Shown here: piece by piece, positions 1-8,931 of the stretch | Position numbering within the stretch: position 1 is the stretch's first letter | How the letters are laid out: the number at the start of each line of letters is the position of its first letter | Assembly: GCA_004325065.1 (NCBI GenBank) | Contig: PITI01000033.1 | Span: 1-31,093 of the forward strand | DNA from: Hamiltosporidium magnivora | Taxonomy: Eukaryota; Microsporidia; Dubosqiidae | Length of the DNA: 31,093 nt | Direction of reading: 5' to 3' | Notes under the pieces: generated by a model | Databases searched by the model: none | What the model was told of the DNA's origin: nothing | The model's input: the letters and a program-made list of their open reading frames with translations, nothing else | Made by a program: the position numbers and the translations under genes

Positions 1-114
1 GATGGAGTGTTGGGGTAGCAGTCATTTATGTTAAACCTAGAACTGCGTTAATGTCATAAAAACAAATATAACACTTGCCATTATTTTAAAAAGATGTGAT
101 ACTTTTAAATAAAG
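1..114. repeat. Dispersed repeat segment R1, copy at left edge
   Basis: Bases 1-114 align almost end to end with 16444-16556 in the same orientation, with roughly 85-90% identity by eye and one 1-nt gap. Shared blocks include GATGGAGTGT, TTATTTATG/TCATTTATG, TAACACTTGC and TTTTAAATAAAG. The alignment begins at the first base of the window, so the repeat probably continues to the left. Both copies carry stops at equivalent places on the minus strand, so this part is most likely non-coding. It is probably the end of a transposable element, but no transposase is intact here. Confidence 0.8.
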
Positions 115-142
115 TCTTTCATTTAGTATCAATAAGTAAAGA

Positions 143-360
143 GGGATAGACACCTTAAACCCTGTCTGCTCGGCAATGAGTGTATACACTTCGTAGCAAA
201 AACATTGTGGGTATTATGGTAGGATATAAACACATCAGACCTATAGACTAATTCTCTCTAATCTGGAATTAAAGCAGATTAAAAGAGACCGACGGAAAAC
301 TTTTATTTGTGAATCCTCGATACCGAAAGGTAAAAGAAGAATTGAATAAGTGTGTAAATT
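143..360. repeat. Dispersed repeat segment R2, copy at left edge
   Basis: This stretch aligns with 15161-15383: a CTGCT..CAATGA block near the start, then GGATATAAAC versus GGAATATAAAC, a CAGATTA-AGA block, AATCCTCGA, an AGG-AAGAG run and ATAAGT near the end. The first 45 nt also resemble 15843-15890. It lies about 30 nt after R1, so R1 and R2 may be parts of one element here. There is no open frame of note. Identity is visibly lower than for R1, so the copies are older or the element is diverse. Confidence 0.6.
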
Positions 361-1492
361 CATACTTCATTTGTAAATAATTTTTTTCAAAATAAACCTA
401 AGCTTGAGAATTTTAATGATTTTTCACTGTCTCTGAAACTATCTCATTGAACCAAATAAAAATATTTTGAGTAAAATGTTTTTGGATCCTAGAATACACG
501 TGTATTTATTTGCATCAGATAATTAATTTAACTGATGTCTTCATAAATAACTGCTACATATTCATAAAAAAAATGAATGATTACTTCTGAAGCTGTTTAT
601 GAATCAGTAAAATAATCCCAATATTAGATTCTTAAATTTGATCACAGCGTTTAACGCTTTCTAAGAAAAAGTAATATATAAAATCTCTTCTGTATAGAAA
701 CAGAATTGAAAATAAAATAATTCAAAAATGTTTAAAATGAATGCTCAAATCAAATTTATTAATTGAATGATAGTTTAGTATAAAATATTTTTATATCTTA
801 TAGTTTGCTTAAACTTAAAATAATTTTTTTAGAAATAGGCTTCTAATTTTTTCATGATTTCGATTTATTAGAATGTGATTAAGTACAATATTTTTTTATA
901 TAAAATATATTTCTGATTGAAAAATTTACAAAGGAAATTTTATAAGATTCTTAGATTCGTATGAATGCTTAAAAATTAGATTTAATCATTGATTCATTTA
1001 TAAATCATTAAGAATACGAATTTTCGATGTAAAAATTTGTATGAAAAAGTAAATTGATTCAAAGAATATATACTGTTCTGGTTAACCATATATTAAATGA
1101 AAGTGAAAACAACATTCAAATTTAGTATTTTTATTTAAGAAAGAAAATTCAAAAATCACTTAAAAAGCAATTAAAATCATATTTTCTTTTTTTTACTAAA
1201 ATTAACGAAATCAACTTCTGAATATTTTATAACGAACATAAAATCATAATAGTTTTATAATAAGCAGTTTATTAAAACTTCTCTAACATTTAATTTTATA
1301 AAAAATGCGGATTTATAAAAATATTTTATGTTAAAACCGATATAATTTAATTTAGAAAAATTAAAAACTGTTTTTTCAGTTTTCACACAAATCTGCACAA
1401 AAAAATGGCAAAACCAATTTTTAAATTTAACAAACTATTCTTTCAATTTATTCACTAAAATTAATTAAAATTATTATATCATTGTAGCTGTG
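361..1492. other. Intergenic, no gene seen
   Basis: About 1.1 kb of AT-rich DNA downstream of the minus-strand coiled-coil gene. I see no open frame that looks coding. An imperfect inverted repeat has ATTCGTAT at 955-962 and ATACGAAT at 1014-1021, too weak to name. The 3' untranslated region of the 1493-3508 gene must lie at the right end. Confidence 0.5.
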
Positions 1493-3508
1493 CTATCCAA
1501 ACAAATTCTTAAACCTCTGCCACAATGAAATACTTTCGCTTCTTAATTCGTTTTGTTCTTGCTCTATTTCTTCCAATATGGCTTCAAATTCTTCTTCTTC
1601 CATTTCATCATGCAGTTTCATACGTTCTTCTTCTTCCAGCAGTTGTCTTTCAAGTTCCTCTAATTTATTTTCGAATTCCTTTTGATCTCTTTTTTCTTTT
1701 CGTTTTATCCTTGCTTTCTCTAAATGCTCTTGCCTTTCCAATTCTTCTATTTTCTCTAGAAATTCCTTTTGATCTCTTTTTTCTTTTTGATCGTCACGCG
1801 CTTTACCATCTTTCTCTTGTCTTTCCAGTTCTTCTATTTTCTTTAAAAATTCATTTTTATCTCTTTTTTCTTTTTGTTTTTCTCGTGCTTTACCTTCTTT
1901 CTCGTGTCTTTTCAGTTCTTCTATTTTCTCTAGAAATTCTTTTTGATTTCTTTTTTCCGCTTGTTTTTCTCGTGCTTTGTCCTCTTTCTCTTGTCTTTTC
2001 AGTTCTTCTATTTTCTCTAGAAATTCTTTTTGATTTCTTTTTTCCGATTGTTTTTCTCGTGTTTTGTCCTCTTTATCTTGTCTTATCAGTTCTTCATTTC
2101 TTCTTTGAAACTCTTTTTGATTTCTTTTTTCCTCTTGTTTTTCTCGTGCTTTATCCTTTTTCTCTTGTCTTTCAAGTTCTTCTATTCTTCTTTGAAATTC
2201 TTTTTGATCTATTTCTGCTTTGTGCTTTTCAAGTTCGTCATATTTTTTCTTTTGATTTTTAAGTGCATCTAGTTTCCGTTGAAATTCTTTTTGCTCTGTC
2301 TCCATTTCTTGTTGTATTTGATGCTCTTTCATCATTTCTTGGTCTTGCTCTCTAACAACATTTTTTACAAGCGTATGTACTGGCTTTTGACTTGCATCAT
2401 ACTTAGCTTGCTCCAATTTATTTTTAAATTCATTTTTTCGTTTTTGAGTCACTATTTTTAGGCAATCCTGCTTTTTTTCTTGTTGAATCGGAAGGTTATT
2501 AATTTTTTGCTCGATTTTGGTTTCATACATCTGTTCAGTACTTTCTTGTTTCTCTTGCTGTTTCAGTTGCTTTTCTTCGGTGATTTGTTTCTGGCTTCTT
2601 CGTTTCTGTTGAAATTTAAGTTTTAGTGATTCCATAAGCTTTTTTTGCAGACTTTGTCTTTGTATTTTTTGTAGATTCTGTCTATTTATTTTACTTTGTT
2701 TTTCTTGGTCTAGCTTTTCTTGTTTACTTAATACTATAGTTTCTTTTAAACCCAGTCGCTGCTCTTGATTTTCTTGTCCTCTTGAATTCTGTAGTTCTTG
2801 TGTTTTCTTTTGATTTTCATGGCTATATTTTCTTTGGTTGTTTTTATGTTCTTGTGTAGCTATTTGTCTTTTAATATCTATTCTTTTGTTTTGTGTATCT
2901 TTTTTGGGCTGTTCGTTTTGCGTTAGTTTTTGGTTTTGCGCTCCTCTTGAAAGCCTATCATTAATTTGATTTTTAATGAATTTTCTTATTGGAATTTGCT
3001 TTTGCTCATTTTGGTTTGAATTTTCAATATATGATTTTTCTTCGGTAATGTATGTTGGGGTTTTTATTGTTTTTTTTTGATTTTCACAGAATTCATTCTT
3101 CGTTTTTCCGTTAATATTTCTATTGAACTCACCAGTCTGCCTTTTTATTGGAGAAACATGCTTCGCGTTTCTTTTTGGTTCTTCTGTATGATTTTCTTTT
3201 TTTCTTTTTGGCTGATTAATCGATATATTTGACGATGTTCCTTTTTTTTCTGCCTTCAAAATATGATCAGGTTCTTTATCAGCGATATTTTTATTTCTTC
3301 TAACACATTTTTCGTCTTTAAATACATGTAAAGAAGATTCTGTAGAAGGCTTCTTACTATAATGCTTATTTACTTTTATGTCAACATTCTTTTCACTATG
3401 TTTTTCATTTTTTCTAAAGCAAAAATAGCCTATTGTACCCAATGATAATATACCAAGCCCTATTGATAGAAAAAGTATACTCCTTTTGTATTTTTCATAA
3501 AATTCCAT
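1493..3508 (-). CDS. Membrane-anchored protein with exact 29-residue charged-helix repeats, unknown function
   Basis: 671 residues; I do not recognise a named family. Residues 11-31 form one hydrophobic segment (ILFLSIGLGILSLGTIGYFCF) with no obvious signal-peptidase site, so it is probably an uncleaved anchor; the strongly basic stretch after it suggests a cytosolic C-terminal part. Residues 32-380 are rich in Lys, Asn, Gln and Glu and look disordered or helical. From about 400 to 645 the chain is made of 29-residue units with core QKEFxxxIEELxRQEKxxKAREKQ; the core Phe recurs at 409, 438, 467, 496, 525, 554, 583, 612 and 641 without any length change. The alternating Glu and Lys/Arg imply a long single alpha helix or coiled coil. 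The C-terminus (SISLWQRFKNLFG) looks amphipathic. The start ATG at 3508 is directly preceded by CCC. A structural tether or spore-structure protein is only a guess. Confidence 0.85.
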   Translation of the reverse strand: MEFYEKYKRSILFLSIGLGILSLGTIGYFCFRKNEKHSEKNVDIKVNKHYSKKPSTESSLHVFKDEKCVRRNKNIADKEPDHILKAEKKGTSSNISINQPKRKKENHTEEPKRNAKHVSPIKRQTGEFNRNINGKTKNEFCENQKKTIKTPTYITEEKSYIENSNQNEQKQIPIRKFIKNQINDRLSRGAQNQKLTQNEQPKKDTQNKRIDIKRQIATQEHKNNQRKYSHENQKKTQELQNSRGQENQEQRLGLKETIVLSKQEKLDQEKQSKINRQNLQKIQRQSLQKKLMESLKLKFQQKRRSQKQITEEKQLKQQEKQESTEQMYETKIEQKINNLPIQQEKKQDCLKIVTQKRKNEFKNKLEQAKYDASQKPVHTLVKNVVREQDQEMMKEHQIQQEMETEQKEFQRKLDALKNQKKKYDELEKHKAEIDQKEFQRRIEELERQEKKDKAREKQEEKRNQKEFQRRNEELIRQDKEDKTREKQSEKRNQKEFLEKIEELKRQEKEDKAREKQAEKRNQKEFLEKIEELKRHEKEGKAREKQKEKRDKNEFLKKIEELERQEKDGKARDDQKEKRDQKEFLEKIEELERQEHLEKARIKRKEKRDQKEFENKLEELERQLLEEEERMKLHDEMEEEEFEAILEEIEQEQNELRSESISLWQRFKNLFG
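1587..2372 (-). repeat. 87-bp tandem repeat inside coding sequence
   Basis: The motif AATTC at the end of each unit recurs at 1587, 1674, 1761, 1848, 1935, 2022, 2109, 2196 and 2283 (2109 has AACTC), an exact 87-nt spacing over nine registers. Neighbouring units at 1848-2108 are the most similar in DNA, while the end units are diverged, as expected from expansion in the middle. The period is a multiple of three, so units can be gained or lost without frameshift; copy number is probably variable between strains. Confidence 0.9.
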
Positions 3509-3511
3509 GGG
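3509..3511 (-). promoter_or_regulatory. CCC motif at start codon of the 29-residue-repeat gene
   Basis: On the minus strand the sequence reads AAGACCC immediately before the ATG. Microsporidian genes are known to carry a CCC-like or GGG-like motif just upstream of the start codon as a core transcription signal with very short leaders. Its presence supports this ATG as the true start. Confidence 0.6.
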
Positions 3512-4473
3512 TCTTACGATTTCATGCCCTTAAATAGTCTTGCAATTCGTTTTAATCAGGAAAATTTATTTTAATCACGAAATTTTATTATAATCATTGA
3601 AATTTCCGAAAAAGGAATTTTTTTCAGAAATAGATTTAGAAATTTAAATCTGTTTTTATAATGTTTTTTTTAAAAGTTGTTATTTTTTGCTTTAAAATAT
3701 AAATGATTGCATTATCAATATCTTTAAATGATAAAAATATTTCTAATCTGTGATTTATCTTTGAAAATCTCTATCAGTCTTTAATATCAAAATTATAAGA
3801 TAAAAAAAATGATACTAAAAACGTGCAATACTTAGCTTACATACTTAATAAATATGCAGTCTTCTTATTTTTTTATAAGCAAAGAAAAATGAAGCAAATA
3901 GCAAACTATTTATAAGGTTTTGATTAAAAAACACATATAATATAGCGTCATATATGCTTTTATAGGTAAAAATTATTGATTTTTCATAAAAATTTGCAAT
4001 TATACGAGTAAAAATAAGCGTATTTGCACGGTTTTATTGTTTAATAAGTCTAATTTCCTGCTTTGTACTTTAAGATTCAATTTAAATAAAGAATCGTTGA
4101 TTTTTTTAATATTTTTATTCATATATCGTTTAAATCGTTTAAATTAATTACAGAATCTATTATTATTTTCCTAATCATGAATTTCATTATTTTTTTCAAA
4201 TCTGTTTGATTTCATGGCAGTAATATATTGTCTTTGTATTACTTTGCAACTCATTTCCTTATATTCTTTGGATTTATTTACTATCTTTAACTCAAAAATA
4301 GACGCTTTTCAATATTTGTTTGTTGTGACTATCTTTTAAAATTCGTTTTTACTACTTTTAGTATATTTTGTGATATTTAGTAAAATACAAATTTGCTTCT
4401 ATTTTTCGCATAGGAAATAAATCGAAACTAGAATCTCAATAAACGTAAATGAATTGCTCTTAGGCCATTCTTC

Positions 4474-4498
4474 TTATGTTTTCGGCTTGAAAACATAA
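4474..4498. repeat. Perfect inverted repeat, 10-bp arms
   Basis: TTATGTTTTC at 4474-4483, a 5-nt loop GGCTT, then GAAAACATAA at 4489-4498. It can form a stem of 10 pairs. No run of T specific to one strand follows, so I cannot call it a terminator. It may be part of a small RNA or chance in AT-rich DNA. Confidence 0.6.
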
Positions 4499-4568
4499 AT
4501 TAAATAGTCATGGAATAGATAAATGATATTATACAAATGATTTTTTAGTTCGTTCTACTACAAGAATA

Positions 4569-4589
4569 AACCATGTATCATACATGGTT
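4569..4589. repeat. Perfect palindrome, 10-bp arms around one base
   Basis: AACCATGTAT, a central C, then ATACATGGTT. It is the longest near-uninterrupted palindrome I noticed in the window and lies 70 bp from another perfect inverted repeat. A dimeric protein-binding site or hairpin is possible; no gene start is adjacent. Confidence 0.65.
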
Positions 4590-4729
4590 CGTGATTTTGT
4601 CTATTGATTTTGTTGAATGTGTAGTTTTTAGATGATTCATTTGAAAATTCGAATTACCAGCATAATATTGATTTCATATTACAAACGATGAATTGTTTAC
4701 AAACCAGAGAACAATAAAAAAATATTATA

Positions 4730-4948
4730 ATGGTAAATTTTATATCCAAAGAACTGTATAAAATCTATTATTACATATATAGACTCGAATTAAATTCATT
4801 TCTACTCATATTTCCGAATAATCATTTTGAGGATTTCTTCGGGACATTATTTCTATTAATAAACGTTTGTATGGAAAAAGTAGATTCCGATATCAATCTA
4901 CTTCTCTCTGGCATCCTTTATACTCCTATTGTGCATATTTACACATAA
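4730..4948 (+). CDS. Doubtful 72-residue hypothetical ORF
   Basis: A 72-codon frame starting with ATG and ending with TAA. It is hydrophobic and aromatic-rich, with a central segment FFGTLFLLINVCMEK. There is no CCC motif upstream. On the opposite strand a shorter frame (about 31 codons beginning MPERSRLISE) looks at least as much like protein, so this may be a shadow of decayed minus-strand sequence. It should be kept only if homologues or transcripts are found. Confidence 0.15.
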   Translation: MVNFISKELYKIYYYIYRLELNSFLLIFPNNHFEDFFGTLFLLINVCMEKVDSDINLLLSGILYTPIVHIYT

Positions 4949-5223
4949 ATTTACAATAAATAAATTTTAGATCTGTTAAAAATATAAACGCTGATATTCG
5001 GATTTATATAATATACATATAGAATTTATAAAAAAATAAGACCTAGTTTTAATATATTGAAATTTCCTAATCTTTCGCATTTAAATTAAATATTCAAACA
5101 AATTAATTTATTATTTTTTGTTTTATATAATTGTGCATTCAAAAAAAATATTATAGTAAATAAATTTTAATTTAATTAATATATTTCTTGTTTTAGAAAA
5201 AGGTCATAAAAAATAAATAAAAA

Positions 5224-6285
5224 TTATCTTTTACTGAGAACATAAAGACACGAGGCTACAAATCCTTCAAGATGAAATATTGATTTAGAGCCCAACACCA
5301 ACCTCTCGTTATATAAAGCAGCAGAATCACAAATATTAAAATATTCTTCTTTATTCACAAAAGATAGTATTTCAATTAACAATCTAATAATTATATATTT
5401 TGGAGGTATACACGAATTAAGAACATCATACAATTCAGTTCTGATCTTAATAAGCGTAGATGCATTTTGTTCCCGTTTCATAGTCAAAGCAATATTCTTA
5501 ATAGATTTTTCCCATTCCAAATCTAGAGTTGGATTTACAGATTTTTGTCTTTTATTTCCACTTTTATCATTTAAACTCATGGAATAACATTCTATTAGAG
5601 ATATTGCCATGCGCATATTTCCTCTGCTTTTCCCAACAACTTCATCGATAATTTCGTTGTCAATATAAACATCTTCTTTTTTTAAAATAAATTCCAATCT
5701 TGTTTTTATATATTCGTTAGAAAAACCAGGAATTCTAAAAGTAAGACATCTACTTCTCAAAGGTTCAATAATGTTTAGTAGTTCGTTACACATTAAAACA
5801 ATTCTAAAATTTACTGAATATGTCTCAACAGTTCTTCTTAATGCAGCCTGTGCATCTTTAGAAAGGGATTCTGCATTTGAAATAACGATTAATTTTAAAA
5901 AATTTTCTTTTTTCTGATTTAAGAAACTTAATATTGGTTTGGTTTGTGCTAATTGCTTTATTAAAGTCTGAATAACTAATTTATCTTGATAACCATATTC
6001 TGAAGGTGAAACTTCAATATATTCATCGGATTCTACATACGAAACATCAATAACTTTACCAGAAGCAGTTTCTAATTGAATCTCTTTTAATCGAGGAACT
6101 GGTTTTTTCCCATATAGATGGGTAATAAGACAATGTAAAATTGTCTTTTTACCGTGTCCACAATCACCATGAATTATTAAATGCGGTAATGAATTTATTG
6201 TGTAACACTTTAAAAGGGTTCCAACCTTAGAATGCTCACCGAGCTCTTCAAATGTATCAGGTCTATATTTATCGGACCATATCAT
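5224..6285 (-). CDS. RFC5: Replication factor C small subunit, Rfc5 type (human RFC3)
   Basis: 353 residues, the usual length. It is one of the four small subunits of the clamp loader that opens PCNA and loads it at primer-template junctions during nuclear DNA replication and repair. The N-terminus WSDKYRPDTFEELGEH is the RFC opening motif. Walker A is GDCGHGKKT at 40-48, with the double Lys typical of the Rfc5 class. The Walker B position reads LIVISNAESLSKDAQ (132-146), lacking the DE pair, again normal for Rfc5, which does not hydrolyse ATP. The SRC arginine-finger motif (LRSRCLTFR) is at 176-184 and LGSKSIFHLE near the C-terminus matches the Rfc5 collar. The ATG is directly preceded by CCC. 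The symbol follows yeast naming. Confidence 0.95.
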   Translation of the reverse strand: MIWSDKYRPDTFEELGEHSKVGTLLKCYTINSLPHLIIHGDCGHGKKTILHCLITHLYGKKPVPRLKEIQLETASGKVIDVSYVESDEYIEVSPSEYGYQDKLVIQTLIKQLAQTKPILSFLNQKKENFLKLIVISNAESLSKDAQAALRRTVETYSVNFRIVLMCNELLNIIEPLRSRCLTFRIPGFSNEYIKTRLEFILKKEDVYIDNEIIDEVVGKSRGNMRMAISLIECYSMSLNDKSGNKRQKSVNPTLDLEWEKSIKNIALTMKREQNASTLIKIRTELYDVLNSCIPPKYIIIRLLIEILSFVNKEEYFNICDSAALYNERLVLGSKSIFHLEGFVASCLYVLSKR

Positions 6286-6288
6286 GGG
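6286..6288 (-). promoter_or_regulatory. CCC motif at Rfc5 start codon
   Basis: The minus strand reads AAATACCC directly before ATG, the same placement as at 3508. It supports the start and a very short 5' leader. Confidence 0.6.
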
Positions 6289-6887
6289 TATTTGAAATAT
6301 AAAAATTCATAAAAAAACATTTAAATTTTTTTTCAAAAGGTTAGAGAATTTAAATTTGCTTTTAAACAGTAAAGAATTTCATAAAAGGCAATAAAAATAC
6401 AGGAATTAAATAAAATTAAATTCAAAAATTTTGTTATGAAAACTTTTAATTCGACTTGAAAGAATCCAAAAATTCAGTTAGGATTTTTTTTCAAAAAGTA
6501 GTAATAAACTAAAAATAAATTTTTATTTAATACTGTTTTATTTCTCTAATCGTCATTTTTTCTTTTCCAACTTTCTCTCGTTTTATTAAACACATTTTTC
6601 AAATTAAAATTTTTCGTCTAAATTTCAATCAAGAGTTTGATTTCAGTCATTTAATCGCATTCAAGTTCAAATTTTTGTAGTTGTTAAATTAGCATATTCA
6701 TTCCTGTCAGAATATATACAATATATTTGTTCATTACGGATATTTTATTTTGTATAAGGATATCTTCATGTTCTTTTCTGTAACTATTAGAATGATTTTT
6801 AGTGAAATTTGTTTAAATTTTTATAAATTAATAAAGAGTTTAAGATTAAATATATAAAGCCTTTGTTATTTATTAAATAAGAAGTAT
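6289..6887. other. Intergenic between Rfc5 and INTS11-type genes
   Basis: About 600 bp, AT-rich, no coding frame. It holds the upstream region of Rfc5 and the 3' end region of the INTS11-type gene. Nothing else recognised. Confidence 0.6.
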
Positions 6888-8390
6888 TTATTGTTCTTTT
6901 CGATTATCGAAAATATATTTTTCACATTCTGTAACTTTAAGAATTTTTTTTGAAACTTCTTTTTCCATTGAAATTTTTAATTTCAAATTTACATTTTCTT
7001 CACTTTTATTTAGATGAACAAACGATTGCAATAAATTTTTATTTATTCTTAATTTTAGATTATCACTTCTTTCAATATTAAGTCTTATTCCATTTGCCGG
7101 TTTATAAGCTGTTATTCCTAAATTTTGCAAAGTTTTTTGAATTCTTTTCATTTTAGATTTTTCTCCATGTACAAGTACTACGTTTCTAGGTTTACATTGA
7201 TTAATAATTTGTAATATTCCTTTTTCATCTGCGTGTGCACTAAATCCTAAATTTTTGACTTCAATTTTTACTTCGTATATTTCATTATTGATTTTTATCT
7301 CTTTACATCCATTCAAAATTTTTTCACCAACTGTTCCTTTGACACAATATCCTGGTATTATTATTAGATTCTTTTCATCATTACACCATTCCTTGAAAAT
7401 ACTTAATGATAATCCTGAATGTAGCATACCAGGTGATGCAAATATTACCATCGGTACATTTTTTTCTAAAAAATGCTTTTGAAAAGGTTTTATATGTTTA
7501 AAATCAAACATGTTTCTTTGGAATATTTTTTCTCTGATATTTTCATTCGTATAATTAATAAACAGTCTGTAAATTTGATTGGCTTTTTCAGTCAACCCAG
7601 CAGAAAAATATACAAGTGTGCTGTAACCCATCTTTTCCCAATATGCATCGACCAGGAGACACAATTCTTGTGCTCTTCCCAATGCAAATATAGGCACCAA
7701 TACCTTTCCACCTCTTTTTATCGTTTCATCGATACAATTAATAAATTCTCTTTCTTTTGCCTTTCTACATTCTCTTATGACACAGGCATATGTAGATTCT
7801 GTAATCAAAACATCTGGTTTCAAACAATCTATCCATGCCGCTCCTAAGTGTCTATCGGGTGTTGTATTATAATCGCCGGTATAAACTACGGACTCATCTT
7901 TCACTTTAACATAAAACATGGCAGCACCAAGAACATGTCCTGCATAATACGGTACAATTTCTATTCCATCATGAACATAGGTTTCGTTCATATTTAAAGG
8001 TATAACCTTGTTCATACAATTTTTTATGTCAGAAGATGTAAAATGTTTGTTGTCATTAATTTTTGCAGTTATTTTCCTATAATCTTCTAATAAAATAGGA
8101 CATATTGCTTTTGTAGGATGTGTCATAAATATAGGACCATTATAACCCAAGACTTCTGTAAAATATGGAAGTGCCCCACAATGATCAAGATGAAAGTGTG
8201 ATATGATCAGACAATCGATTGCCTTATCAAAAGAGTTTGTAGAGGATAAATATGAAAAATCTGGATATCTTCTAGCATCGCTATAACCCATATGCATACC
8301 ACAATCAAACATTATAGTTTTATCTTCAATATAAACAATTATACAACTACGGCCAACATCCTGTCCTGCACCAAGCGGAATTATTTGCAT
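6888..8390 (-). CDS. INTS11-type metallo-beta-lactamase/beta-CASP RNA endonuclease
   Basis: 500 residues from the ATG at 8390. A zinc-dependent RNA 3'-processing endonuclease of the CPSF73/INTS11 family. Visible motifs: D29, HFHLDH at 65-70, H152 (YAGHVLGAAMF), D173 (YTGDYN), then beta-CASP motifs ITESTYA, FSAHAD at 383-388 and VLVHGE with H408. All metal ligands are present, so it should be active. Signature stretches GMHMGYSDARRYPDFSYL, THPTKAICPILLEDYRKI, TPDRHLGAAWID and PGMLHSG match INTS11 rather than CPSF73 (which has GIHPG and GMMQSG). Human INTS11 is about 600 residues; here the C-terminal domain is about 90 residues after VHGE, so shortened. An in-frame GTG lies three codons upstream (8399) but the ATG preceded by GGCCCTT fits the motif and family alignment. 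It could serve either Integrator-like or general mRNA cleavage. Confidence 0.95.
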   Translation of the reverse strand: MQIIPLGAGQDVGRSCIIVYIEDKTIMFDCGMHMGYSDARRYPDFSYLSSTNSFDKAIDCLIISHFHLDHCGALPYFTEVLGYNGPIFMTHPTKAICPILLEDYRKITAKINDNKHFTSSDIKNCMNKVIPLNMNETYVHDGIEIVPYYAGHVLGAAMFYVKVKDESVVYTGDYNTTPDRHLGAAWIDCLKPDVLITESTYACVIRECRKAKEREFINCIDETIKRGGKVLVPIFALGRAQELCLLVDAYWEKMGYSTLVYFSAGLTEKANQIYRLFINYTNENIREKIFQRNMFDFKHIKPFQKHFLEKNVPMVIFASPGMLHSGLSLSIFKEWCNDEKNLIIIPGYCVKGTVGEKILNGCKEIKINNEIYEVKIEVKNLGFSAHADEKGILQIINQCKPRNVVLVHGEKSKMKRIQKTLQNLGITAYKPANGIRLNIERSDNLKLRINKNLLQSFVHLNKSEENVNLKLKISMEKEVSKKILKVTECEKYIFDNRKEQ

Positions 8391-8392
8391 AA

Positions 8393-8395
8393 GGG
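8393..8395 (-). promoter_or_regulatory. CCC motif upstream of INTS11-type start
   Basis: The minus strand reads GGCCCTT then ATG, so CCC sits 2 nt before the start. This favours the ATG at 8390 over the in-frame GTG at 8399, which would overlap the motif. Confidence 0.5.
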
Positions 8396-8931
8396 CCACC
8401 TCTGTGATTATTCTATTTTACATTTTTTTATATTTATCTTGACGTTATTTGAAAGATATATAAAAAAATTGGTTGTAATATTTTTTTAGAATTATTTTTC
8501 TTAAAATTCCAATATAATAATTTGTAAAAAGATTTAATTGCAATTCATGGTTTTTGAATAAATATTTCAATAAATTTATTCATATTTTCATTTCGGTTTA
8601 CGTTTTTAATCTTTGTGTTTCAATGTAGATTATAATTTGTTTGCATCAAGCGAAATACTACGATCATAATCATAGTTTTAATAGCAAATGCTGGTAACTT
8701 AATTATATGTTTGTAAGTTAGAATGTAAGATCGATCTTGTATTTACAATAAATTATTTTATATTTTAAGTTTAAATAGTCGAAAAATGATAAAAAAAATC
8801 GGAGATTTTATATATTTTTTGACTTTTTTGTTGGTTGATTAGTTGAATTTGTTTAATAAACATTAAATATGGTAAAAATTAAATTTTTAAAGAAATTAAA
8901 ACCTCTATACTGCAAAAAAATCAAGATAAAT
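8396..8931. other. Intergenic between INTS11-type and pseudokinase genes
   Basis: About 540 bp of AT-rich DNA. A 65-codon plus-strand frame overlapping the INTS11-type start is an antisense shadow. No promoter element beyond the CCC motif was recognised. Confidence 0.5.

Larger units (their letters stand above)
3512..5223. other. Intergenic, 1.7 kb, two hairpins and one doubtful ORF
   Basis: AT-rich spacer between the repeat-protein gene and the Rfc5 gene. It contains two perfect inverted repeats (listed separately) and a 72-codon frame of doubtful value. No tRNA box A/B pair and no recognisable coding sequence were seen. Promoter elements for the minus-strand gene at 3508 would lie in its left part. 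Confidence 0.5.

Noticed and set aside
450..500. TTGAACC string considered as a tRNA box B on the minus strand
   Set aside because: No matching box A, no acceptor stem and no cloverleaf could be drawn around it.
1525..2262. Long plus-strand ORF of 245 codons, Leu/Phe-rich
   Set aside because: It lies wholly antisense to the Glu/Lys repeat region of the 1493-3508 gene; a repeated Glu/Lys coding strand necessarily yields an open Phe/Leu-rich complement.
7255..7847. Two plus-strand ORFs over the INTS11-type gene
   Set aside because: Antisense to a highly conserved coding sequence, without motifs of their own.
8391..8399. In-frame GTG as the start of the INTS11-type gene
   Set aside because: The ATG at 8390 aligns with the family N-terminus and has the CCC motif at the expected place; eukaryotic nuclear genes rarely start with GTG.
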